NCBI RefSeq assembly: GCF_028688295.1
Contig: NZ_JAQTYM010000007.1
Location: 1-50,499, forward strand
DNA: 50,499 bases
Source: Sulfuricurvum sp.
GTDB taxonomy: Bacteria; Campylobacterota; Campylobacteria; Campylobacterales; Sulfurimonadaceae
Direction of reading: 5' to 3'
Positions 43,880 through 50,499 of this stretch are shown in pieces; within the stretch, counting starts at the first letter, position 1; every line of letters starts with the position of its first letter. Under the pieces are notes generated by a model, which had not been told where the DNA came from, searched no databases, and saw only the letters and a program-made list of their open reading frames with translations. Made by a program: the position numbers and the translations under genes.

Positions 43880-44548
43880 ATGAAAACGAAAAAAGCACTT
43901 TGTATTATGAGCGGCGGGATGGATTCGACCCTTGTCGCCTATATCATGCGCTCACGAGGCTATGAGATCGTCGCATTGCACTTTAACTACGGACAGCGCA
44001 CCGTGACAAAAGAGCTCTCTTGTTTTCGTGCTATATGCGAGGATTTAGGTGCAAGTGAGAAATACGAGATCGATCTCGATTTTTTTAAAACCATCGGAGC
44101 CTCAGCGCTCACTGATCATAGTATCGATATCCCTACAGGTGGGATCGAAGCGGGTGTCCCCATCACCTATGTACCATTTCGAAATGGAATCTTTCTCTCT
44201 ATTGCTACCGCTATAGCTGAAAAAGAGGGGTGCTCGGTTATCGCTATCGGTGTGGTCGAAGAGGACAGCAGCGGTTATCCTGATTGTCGGGAAGCCTTTA
44301 TCGAGACGTTTCAAAACGCGGCAAATTTGGGAACAAAAGAGACAACCACTATTACGATAGAGATGCCGCTCGTTCACCTGCAAAAATCTCAAATTGTTGA
44401 TGAGTCACTTCGACTGGGTGCACCGCTTCATCTTACATGGAGCTGTTACCAAAGTGAAGAGATGGCGTGTGGTGTATGTGACAGCTGTCGCTTACGTCTG
44501 CGTGGGTTTGAGCGTGCGGGAGCGGTTGACCCTATCGATTATGTTTGA
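43880..44548 (+). CDS. queC: 7-cyano-7-deazaguanine synthase
   Basis: Converts 7-carboxy-7-deazaguanine to preQ0 in queuosine tRNA modification. The 222-aa protein has the PP-loop MSGGMDSTLVAY (about 10-21), HFNYGQRTVTKE, VPFRNGIFLSIATAIAE, EEDSSGYPDCREAFIE and a zinc site formed by CYQSEEMACGVCDSCRLR near the C-terminus. Other queuosine genes are not adjacent. Its 3' end overlaps ygjP by 8 bp. Confidence 0.96.
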   Translation: MKTKKALCIMSGGMDSTLVAYIMRSRGYEIVALHFNYGQRTVTKELSCFRAICEDLGASEKYEIDLDFFKTIGASALTDHSIDIPTGGIEAGVPITYVPFRNGIFLSIATAIAEKEGCSVIAIGVVEEDSSGYPDCREAFIETFQNAANLGTKETTTITIEMPLVHLQKSQIVDESLRLGAPLHLTWSCYQSEEMACGVCDSCRLRLRGFERAGAVDPIDYV

Positions 44549-45185
44549 CGCATCAAATTCACCGATAACGATCCATTATCGTCCTCGAAATCGTAATACC
44601 TATATTACCATTACCCACAACAGCGAGGTGTGTGTCCGTACTCCCATCAAAGATGAAAAGCGTATACGCTTAATTTTGCGAGAGAGAGAAAGCTGGATTC
44701 GATCTAAACTTACGGTAATAGCGTCTCGAACACAACTGGAGCATACGCTTGGAGAAACAATCTGCTTTCGAGGAGAATGTGTTTCACTGGCACAATTTCC
44801 TCATCTTATCAAAACACTCGAAAAAGCTAAAAACAGTGTTGATATTGAAAAATATTACTCACTTTTTTATAAAAAAGAGGCACATTTAACCCTTCCATCA
44901 CGTGTAGCACACTATGCAAGAAAGATGAATTTACATCCTAAAGAGATACGTTTTAAAAAAATGAGACGACGATGGGGGAGCTGTAGCAGTGAAGGCATCG
45001 TAACTCTCAATACGATGATGATGCAGCTCACGTATGAGCAAATTGATTATATTATTGTACACGAACTCGCCCATCTGTGTCACATGAATCACTCAAAAGT
45101 ATTTCACGATTTGGTGAGAATGTATTTACCTCACGAAAAAAGTCTTAGAAATGAGCTTAAAAAGATTAGACCTCTCGGGTGTTAA
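44541..45185 (+). CDS. YgjP-like M48-type metalloprotein
   Basis: A 214-aa protein of the YgjP/DUF45 family. The zinc motif HELAHLCHMNHSKVFHDLV (HExxH plus downstream His) lies near residues 174-192, preceded by the family stretch RWGSCSSEGIVTLN. Cellular function is poorly defined; some members have been linked to nucleotide hydrolysis, others called metallopeptidases. The ATG at 44541 lies inside queC, and no ribosome site is needed if coupled. Its 3' end overlaps the convergent TRAP gene by 20 bp. Confidence 0.9.
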   Translation: MFDASNSPITIHYRPRNRNTYITITHNSEVCVRTPIKDEKRIRLILRERESWIRSKLTVIASRTQLEHTLGETICFRGECVSLAQFPHLIKTLEKAKNSVDIEKYYSLFYKKEAHLTLPSRVAHYARKMNLHPKEIRFKKMRRRWGSCSSEGIVTLNTMMMQLTYEQIDYIIVHELAHLCHMNHSKVFHDLVRMYLPHEKSLRNELKKIRPLGC

Positions 45186-46305
45186 GAAATGCCCCTAATC
45201 CGATATTGCTCCATGCACGTGATTTTTGCAAATAATTTTCCATACTTTCATATATTTTTTTAAAATCAGGATTTGATACACTTTCGATTTTTAGATACTC
45301 TTCCAATGCTTTTTTTGCCGCACGATTTACATCATCAGGAAATTTTTGAATCGTAATTCCAAGTTTTTGAATCTCTTGAAGCGCATCTAGATTTTTAGAA
45401 TGAAACTCTAATGACATTCTTGAATTCATCTCTTCTGAGGCTATTTGTACAATTGCCTGGTGTTCGCTTGAGAGTGATTCCCACACTTTTTTATTAAAGG
45501 TCAGTTCCAATACCGATCCCGGTTCGTGCCAGCCTGAATAGTAATATTTAGCGACTTTGTAAAATCCCATTTTTAAATCCAATGCGGGCCCGACCCATTC
45601 GGTCGCATCAATCATCCCACGCTCCAATGCAGGATAAATCTCACCAGCAGCAAGAAGGACAGGATTGACCCCCAAACGGGAAAAGACTTCGCCCCCGATA
45701 CCAGGAACACGCATCTTGAGACCTTTGAGGTCTGCGAGACTACGGATAGGTTTTCGGAACCATCCCCCCATTTGAACATTGGTATTACCCCCTAAGAGGG
45801 GATAGAGATTGTGTTTAGCATACATTTCACGCCAAAACTCCATCCCCCCTCCAAAAAGCATCCATGAGTTTATCTCCTCAGACGTAAGACCAAACGGTGT
45901 GCCGCTAAAGAGAGCAAATGCACTATTTTTCCCTTTCCAGTAATAAGGACCTGAGTGAAATATATCGATTTCGCCGGTACTTGCCGCATCGAAAACCGCT
46001 AGAGCAGGGACAAGGGTCTCTTTGGGATAGATTTTAATGATGAGGCTCCCACCGCTTGCCGCTTTAACCCGCTCGGCAAAATGTTCTACCCCGGTTCCCA
46101 TTATCGGAAATGATGCAGGCCAGCTAGTTGCCAACCGAAGAGTCACTTTTTTTTGTTTTTTGCCAGAGGTAGTATCTGCTGTTTCTGTGAGTTGTGAGGG
46201 GTGTTTGGAATAGTCGATCGCTTGACGATTATTTTCGTTACAACCATTCAACAGTAATGCAGCGGAAGCCGTAGCACCTGTGGTGATAAAAGTACGTCGG
46301 TTCAT
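45166..46305 (-). CDS. TRAP transporter solute-binding protein (DctP family), Tat lipoprotein, orphan
   Basis: A 379-aa periplasmic binding protein of TRAP transporters. The N-terminus has a twin-arginine motif (MNRRTFITTG) followed by a lipobox (LLLNGC, about 18-23), so it is likely Tat-exported and lipid-anchored. The mature part shows the DctP fold: LRLATSWPASFPIMGTGVE, GSLIIKIYPKETLV, the ligand-site arginine region LKGLKMRVPGIGGEVFSRLG and IDATEWVGPALDLKMGFYK. The subgroup resembles binders of keto acids or lactate; the ligand is inferred. No dctQ or dctM membrane genes are adjacent. TAGGAGATTTAATG places its ribosome site on the stop of the upstream gene. Confidence 0.9.
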   Translation of the reverse strand: MNRRTFITTGATASAALLLNGCNENNRQAIDYSKHPSQLTETADTTSGKKQKKVTLRLATSWPASFPIMGTGVEHFAERVKAASGGSLIIKIYPKETLVPALAVFDAASTGEIDIFHSGPYYWKGKNSAFALFSGTPFGLTSEEINSWMLFGGGMEFWREMYAKHNLYPLLGGNTNVQMGGWFRKPIRSLADLKGLKMRVPGIGGEVFSRLGVNPVLLAAGEIYPALERGMIDATEWVGPALDLKMGFYKVAKYYYSGWHEPGSVLELTFNKKVWESLSSEHQAIVQIASEEMNSRMSLEFHSKNLDALQEIQKLGITIQKFPDDVNRAAKKALEEYLKIESVSNPDFKKIYESMENYLQKSRAWSNIGLGAFLNTREV

Positions 46306-46313
46306 TAAATCTC

Positions 46314-47318
46314 CTAAAAATCGAGTTCAAGTTGTTTCATGGAAGAGCGTGAGGGGTTGAGAATCCCTTTGTCCACACCCCCTACAAGTGCGAAATGGAA
46401 TACTTTAGATTGCAAAATACTCAACACTTCTTCGCTATAGCGATAAAAAAAGATATTTTCGACACCGATAGTGAGTGAGGAACGCATCGATTCGGGAACC
46501 AGATAGATGATCTTTGCCCAAGAAGCCTGAGCATCTAAAAAATCAATCTGCTCATCAATAAGCTCAAGAAGCGGTTCGAAGATGACAACCCGATCACTGC
46601 TGCCGAACTCTTTGCTCTCTAAACGTGAGTTTGTAAATACGGGGATAAAATGGGCCATTTTACCAAAACCACGAATCTGAAAAGGGATCCGCAAAAAAGT
46701 AAAAAAGAAAAGAAGATGTTCTAAATACGGGATGAAAAACGGCGAGAGCATTTGTCGTTCATAAAACGTATCATTATGGATAAATGAGGTCTCAAAAAGG
46801 GTTTGTTCGATAATGGTAATTGTTTTTTCCTGAGCACGAATCAGCTGAGAATGTTCAATAAAAATATCCGAATCGGTGAGGGTAGGGGAAAACAAAACAA
46901 TCGATTTTTTCTCTAACGGCCAAAGTTTTTCCCAGATCTCTTGCATTGTTCCCTCAACATTACAAAAATTAGCAGGGGTAGAAATCATACGAGAGAGACT
47001 AAGTGTGATAGGATCACAAGCAAAAACCTGAAGCTCTTTCTCTAGGAGATAAAAGCGGAGCAATTTTTTGAGGGCACTATCGATATTTTCAACTTTAATC
47101 CATGCCACTTCACTATCACTGATCTGCGTCGGTTTGTCGAACATTACACCATAAGCACCATTCTGAAGTGCTTCGGCGATATCTTCAGGAGAATAAGCGA
47201 CAAAGAAAGAGCCTCGCTTCACTTTGGAAGGATCAAAGACGACACTTTCAAAGATACTGACCGAAGGATCTCCTAAAAGAGAACCTTTGCTCAGTGCGAG
47301 GATATTTTCAAGTCTCAT
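46314..47318 (-). CDS. Mur-ligase-N-domain-like protein lacking the ATP-binding loop
   Basis: A 334-aa protein. The first about 85 residues resemble the UDP-binding N-terminal domain of MurE/MurF: ILALSKGSLLGDPSVSIFES, VVFDPSKVKRGSFFVAYSPE and ALQNGAYGVMFDKPTQI. The expected GTNGKT-type P-loop is absent. The middle and C-terminal parts are divergent, keeping LLRFYLLEKEL and RIPFQIRGFGKMAHFIPVF-like pieces. A catalytic ligase role is therefore unlikely; a structural or regulatory role in wall synthesis is a guess. It overlaps metG by ATGA and is followed by the TRAP gene. Confidence 0.6.
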   Translation of the reverse strand: MRLENILALSKGSLLGDPSVSIFESVVFDPSKVKRGSFFVAYSPEDIAEALQNGAYGVMFDKPTQISDSEVAWIKVENIDSALKKLLRFYLLEKELQVFACDPITLSLSRMISTPANFCNVEGTMQEIWEKLWPLEKKSIVLFSPTLTDSDIFIEHSQLIRAQEKTITIIEQTLFETSFIHNDTFYERQMLSPFFIPYLEHLLFFFTFLRIPFQIRGFGKMAHFIPVFTNSRLESKEFGSSDRVVIFEPLLELIDEQIDFLDAQASWAKIIYLVPESMRSSLTIGVENIFFYRYSEEVLSILQSKVFHFALVGGVDKGILNPSRSSMKQLELDF

Positions 47319-49264
47319 CCAACCGAACTTCCACTAAGACGCGGTTTTTCAGGACGAACGAGGCACAATCCGTCTGCATCTTTAGCAGCCAGTATCATCC
47401 CCTCAGACAAAAGTCCCATCAGTTTTGCCGGCTTGAGATTTGCAACAACACATACTTGGGTATTAATCAACGATTCTGCGCTGTAGTATTCGCGAATTCC
47501 GGCGACGATTTGGCGCGGAGTCTCTTCCCCGAGGTCAACTTTGAGTTTGAGGAGTTTTGAGCTTTTCGGAACCTCTTCGGCATCGAGAACCGTTCCGATT
47601 TTGATTGACGTTTGGAAAAACTGATCGATGGTGATTAATCCATCTTCAGATACAGTCGTCTCTTTTTTATCTTCCATTTTTGCTTTTGGTTCTGCTTTTG
47701 GTGCTTCATCGATCATCGCTTTGGGAGCTTCTTGCATCAACGGCTCATCAACACGAGGGAAAAGAGGGGGGATTTTTTTGATCGTAAAGGTCTTAAGCAG
47801 CCCTTTATTGAGGACTAAATGATTATAACTCTCGGTGATGATCTCAAATCCGAGTGCATCGGCGATTTTCGCAGTGGTACTCGGCATGATAGAGTTGAGC
47901 ATCACTGATGCTTTAGCCAAGAGATTAGCTATTAATGCAACCGTAGCGAGTGCCTCATCATTACGACCCTCTTTGATTTTAACCCACGGCGCATGCTCTT
48001 CAATCGCTTTATTACCGATACTGAACACTTTCCAAAGCTCTTCGAGGTAACGGTGAAGCTGTAACTCACCCAAATAGGTTTCGAGTGAATCCAAGATGGC
48101 ATGTGCATCGTGAAGCTCTTTAGTGTGATATTTTTCAACATCAACACTGTCGATAACAAAATCAGAGTACTTCTCGCTCATTCCGATGATACGGTTGAGG
48201 AGGTTGCCTAAATCGTTGGAGAGATCAGAATTCATACGGTCGATCAATGCACGCTGAGAGAAATCGCCATCTTGTCCGAATGGAACTTCACGCATCATGA
48301 AATAGCGAAAATTTTCTACACCGTAGTGTTTAGATACTTCTCTAGGATCAACGACATTTCCTTTTGATTTTGACATTTTCTCACCATCGCGTGTCCACCA
48401 ACCGTGAGCACCGATATGCTTTGGTAACGGCAATCCGAGACTCATCAAAAATGCCGGCCAGTAGATGGCATGGAAACGGAGGATATCTTTACCGACCAAT
48501 TGCGTCGTTGCCGGCCAAAATCCCATTTTTGCTTCGTCGGAACCGTATCCGAGAGCCGTGACATAGTTCATCAGAGCATCGAGCCATACGTACATAACGT
48601 GTTTTGGTTCGTTCAAGACTTGCGGTAAATGTACACCCCAGCTAAAACTGGTACGGGTGACAGAGAGATCATTCAATCCACCCTTTACAAAACTGATGAC
48701 TTCGTTACGGCGTGATTTCGGCAGGATAAACTCAGGGTGTGCTTCATAATATTCTAATAATGGTTTTTCATATTTGGAAAGACGGAAAAAATAGCTCTCT
48801 TCTTTGAGGATAGTGGTCGCTCTGCCACAATCAGGACAACATCCTCCGTCCATGAGCTGAGACTCAGGGAAAAAGGTCTCACAGCTTACGCAGTAGTTAC
48901 CCTCATAAAAATCTTTGTAGATATCGCCGTTATCATACATTTTGGCAAATGCGGCTTGAACCCCTTTTTTATGGGTTTCATCCGTAGTACGAATAAATTG
49001 ATCGTAACTAACATCAAAATCATCCCACAAATTACGAAACGTCGCACTGATCTCATCCGCAAATTGTTGTGTCGGTTTAGAGAGATTTTTAGCCGCTTCT
49101 TCGATCTTTTGACCGTGTTCATCCGTTCCGGTGAGAAAATAGGTCTCATTACCGATCAAGCGTGAATGACGTGCGAGGGTATCGGCGATAAAGGTCGTAT
49201 AGGCATGACCGATATGGGCTTCACCGTTTACGTAATAAATAGGGGTAGTAATGTAGTTTTTCAT
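47315..49264 (-). CDS. metG: Methionyl-tRNA synthetase
   Basis: A 649-aa class I synthetase. It has YYVNGEAHIGHAYTT with the HIGH motif (about 9-23), a zinc knuckle in CVSCETFFPE and CCPDCGRA (about 130-147), and GEKMSKSKGNVVDP with KMSKS (about 294-307). An anticodon-binding helical domain, a low-complexity Ala/Lys/Glu linker (about 505-540) and a C-terminal tRNA-binding (EMAP-like) domain (about 545-649: IDQFFQTSIKIGTVLDAEEV, KSSKLLKLKVDLGEE, GIREYYSAE) follow. The ATG lies 29 bp after the small CxxC gene. All catalytic motifs are intact. Confidence 0.97.
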   Translation of the reverse strand: MKNYITTPIYYVNGEAHIGHAYTTFIADTLARHSRLIGNETYFLTGTDEHGQKIEEAAKNLSKPTQQFADEISATFRNLWDDFDVSYDQFIRTTDETHKKGVQAAFAKMYDNGDIYKDFYEGNYCVSCETFFPESQLMDGGCCPDCGRATTILKEESYFFRLSKYEKPLLEYYEAHPEFILPKSRRNEVISFVKGGLNDLSVTRTSFSWGVHLPQVLNEPKHVMYVWLDALMNYVTALGYGSDEAKMGFWPATTQLVGKDILRFHAIYWPAFLMSLGLPLPKHIGAHGWWTRDGEKMSKSKGNVVDPREVSKHYGVENFRYFMMREVPFGQDGDFSQRALIDRMNSDLSNDLGNLLNRIIGMSEKYSDFVIDSVDVEKYHTKELHDAHAILDSLETYLGELQLHRYLEELWKVFSIGNKAIEEHAPWVKIKEGRNDEALATVALIANLLAKASVMLNSIMPSTTAKIADALGFEIITESYNHLVLNKGLLKTFTIKKIPPLFPRVDEPLMQEAPKAMIDEAPKAEPKAKMEDKKETTVSEDGLITIDQFFQTSIKIGTVLDAEEVPKSSKLLKLKVDLGEETPRQIVAGIREYYSAESLINTQVCVVANLKPAKLMGLLSEGMILAAKDADGLCLVRPEKPRLSGSSVG

Positions 49265-49293
49265 TTTTATCCTTTAGAAATTCAATCGTTTTA

Positions 49294-49491
49294 TTAAAAA
49301 TCAAACCCGCCGGTTTCACCTTTGGACATACTCTCATAGACGGCGCGGATGTATTTGGTACGAATTTCACATCCGATACATTTTTCACACACATAACAGC
49401 TCGTTACGGTTTTTTCTTCTTGACACTCTTGGAGAATTTTTATGGTTTCATCCAATCGTGATTCGTACTCACTGTTGTCCTGCATAGACAC
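49294..49491 (-). CDS. Small Cys-rich protein (CxxCxxCxxC) between fbp and metG
   Basis: A 65-aa protein starting at GTG 49491, which has CGAGG six bases upstream; an ATG two codons later is the alternative. A helical N-terminus ([20 protein letters not shown]) precedes the motif [13 protein letters not shown] (about 32-44), giving four evenly spaced Cys, and a helical tail ends in a GGFDF. It overlaps the end of fbp by 23 bp and precedes metG by 29 bp. The same small-gene position is, as I recall, occupied in other Campylobacterota. Zinc or Fe-S binding is an inference; function unknown. Confidence 0.75.
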   Translation of the reverse strand: MSMQDNSEYESRLDETIKILQECQEEKTVTSCYVCEKCIGCEIRTKYIRAVYESMSKGETGGFDF

Positions 49492-50314
49492 TCATAACCT
49501 CGTTGATTTCATTTGTTGAGCCAAAGAAACATGGGCTGGTATCATGGACGTGACGCGGCTCTTTTTCGAGAACGCGTGCTGTACCGTCAACCGCTTTACC
49601 GCCCGCTCGCTCAAAGATAAAGGCAAATGGGAATACTTCAAACAACATACGTAGTTTTCCCTCAGGTTTATCGGTGGCACCCGGATAGCTGAACAATCCG
49701 CCCCCTTTGAGGAGGATTTGGTGTAGGTCTGGAACCATACCGCCTGAGTAACGGAGGCGATAGCCACGGGTAAAGAAGCTATCGATCATCGCTTTATGGT
49801 ACGGCGCCCAGTACTGTTGCGTACCGCCCGGAGCCATGATTTTTCCTTGTTCGTTGAGGGTAATGTGTTTTACAAACTCAAACTCACCGTTTTGGAGGAG
49901 ATAGAGGGATACCTGTTTCTCATCAGCAAATACGAGCTCAACACGTGGACCATATACGACGTAACATGAAGCTACCATTTTACTCGGGGTAAAAGCCCCC
50001 TCATAGATACCGAAGATCGAACCGACACTGAGGTTGACATCCACAAGCGATGAACCATCCAGTGGATCAAATGCGATGAAATAATGACCGCTTTCATTGA
50101 GCACCATCGGCTCTTCTTTCTCTTCACTGGCGATAGTGTGAACACCAGGAACTTGGCTAAGTTCTTCCTCGATAATCAAATCGCTTTGGATATCGAGTTG
50201 GAGTTGAGTTTCGCCTGAGCTATTTTGCTCTTGGGAGTAGCCGATATCTTTGACATCAATCGCATTTTTAATACGAATAGCACTTTTTTGGATCGCTTCT
50301 AAAATAACATTCAT
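49469..50314 (-). CDS. fbp: Fructose-1,6-bisphosphatase class I
   Basis: Hydrolyses fructose 1,6-bisphosphate to fructose 6-phosphate in gluconeogenesis. From the ATG at 50314, which overlaps the mobB stop (ATGA), the protein is 281 aa. Metal and substrate motifs are [29 protein letters not shown] (about 85-104), the central [20 protein letters not shown] and [20 protein letters not shown] longer GTG-initiated frame (50344) would lie inside mobB and is not favoured. With pgk and nifJ it fits a carbon-fixing or gluconeogenic lifestyle. Confidence 0.95.
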   Translation of the reverse strand: MNVILEAIQKSAIRIKNAIDVKDIGYSQEQNSSGETQLQLDIQSDLIIEEELSQVPGVHTIASEEKEEPMVLNESGHYFIAFDPLDGSSLVDVNLSVGSIFGIYEGAFTPSKMVASCYVVYGPRVELVFADEKQVSLYLLQNGEFEFVKHITLNEQGKIMAPGGTQQYWAPYHKAMIDSFFTRGYRLRYSGGMVPDLHQILLKGGGLFSYPGATDKPEGKLRMLFEVFPFAFIFERAGGKAVDGTARVLEKEPRHVHDTSPCFFGSTNEINEVMSVYAGQQ

Positions 50315-50499
50315 TCCATAACCTTTGCGTGAGCTAAAATCCACTCGATCACATGATCGGGGTTGTTGAGATCGAGTATTTCTATCCCCTCGGGAATAGC
50401 ATAATGGGCAGTGTCGATGCTCTCATCGATTGCCAATGCGTTCATGTAGGGGAAATAATCGGTATCGATAGAGTTTCTAAAGATACTGATACGAGGAAG
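50311..50499 (-). CDS. mobB: Molybdopterin-guanine dinucleotide synthesis protein MobB (partial, C-terminus only)
   Basis: The last 62 codons of a gene running in from the right edge. The end reads [12 protein letters not shown], then [18 protein letters not shown], which resembles the MobB C-terminus (ALAID...P...LDLNNPD...W). The N-terminal P-loop is outside the window. Its TGA overlaps the fbp ATG. The mobB-fbp-small protein-metG order matches what I recall for Campylobacter, which supports the call more than the sequence alone. Confidence 0.65.
   Translation of the reverse strand, partial: LPRISIFRNSIDTDYFPYMNALAIDESIDTAHYAIPEGIEILDLNNPDHVIEWILAHAKVME

Overview
The window is a chromosomal segment of a Campylobacterota (Epsilonproteobacteria) genome. 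It most resembles a Sulfurimonas/Sulfuricurvum-type chemolithoautotroph. The grounds are the overall protein character, the gene neighbourhoods (lolA-secA-lolC/E, nadK-recN, hisB-kdsC-lptC-lptA-engB-GNAT-mreD-mrdA, mobB-fbp-small CxxC protein-metG), tightly packed operons with 4-bp stop/start overlaps, and frequent TTG and GTG starts. The species is an inference; no rRNA or other marker is present.

Left part (1-8740, minus strand): a type VI secretion cluster transcribed tssA-tssB-tssC-tssE-tssF-tssG-tssH(clpV). The window cuts off the end of clpV. The membrane complex (tssJ/L/M), tssK, hcp and vgrG are not seen. A 288-bp AT-rich spacer with a perfect 6-3-6 palindrome lies upstream of tssA. 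Next come lolA (minus) and, divergently, secA and a LolC/E-family permease (plus).

Between the permease and pgk (13423-14767) is a decayed accessory pocket. It holds the tail of a methylase/restriction protein, an orphan 178-aa protein, a deleted and frameshifted PemK-like gene, and four hairpin-type repeats within 300 bp.

Central metabolism (14768-27946): pgk, corA, a single-chain pyruvate:ferredoxin oxidoreductase (nifJ) coupled to a DHODH-like flavoprotein, convergent ackA and pta, citrate synthase, a CoA-binding protein and threonine ammonia-lyase. Together with fbp at the right end, this fits interconversion of pyruvate, acetyl-CoA and acetate plus gluconeogenesis, as expected in an organism using the reductive TCA cycle.

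A long co-directional block (26294-41570) then carries a WD40 protein with a C-terminal repeat array, Ppx/GppA, nadK, recN, tatD, mltD, rlpA, hisB, kdsC, lptC, lptA, engB, an ArgA-like acetyltransferase, a MreD-like protein and PBP2 (mrdA). It mixes envelope biogenesis with housekeeping.

Right part: ybeY (minus) is divergent from an unknown 432-aa membrane protein across a 30-bp pair of interlocked promoters. A solo intact PemK-like gene, queC and ygjP follow. On the minus strand is an operon read mobB(partial)-fbp-CxxC protein-metG-MurE/F-like protein-orphan TRAP binding protein. No tRNA, rRNA, CRISPR or insertion sequence was recognised.
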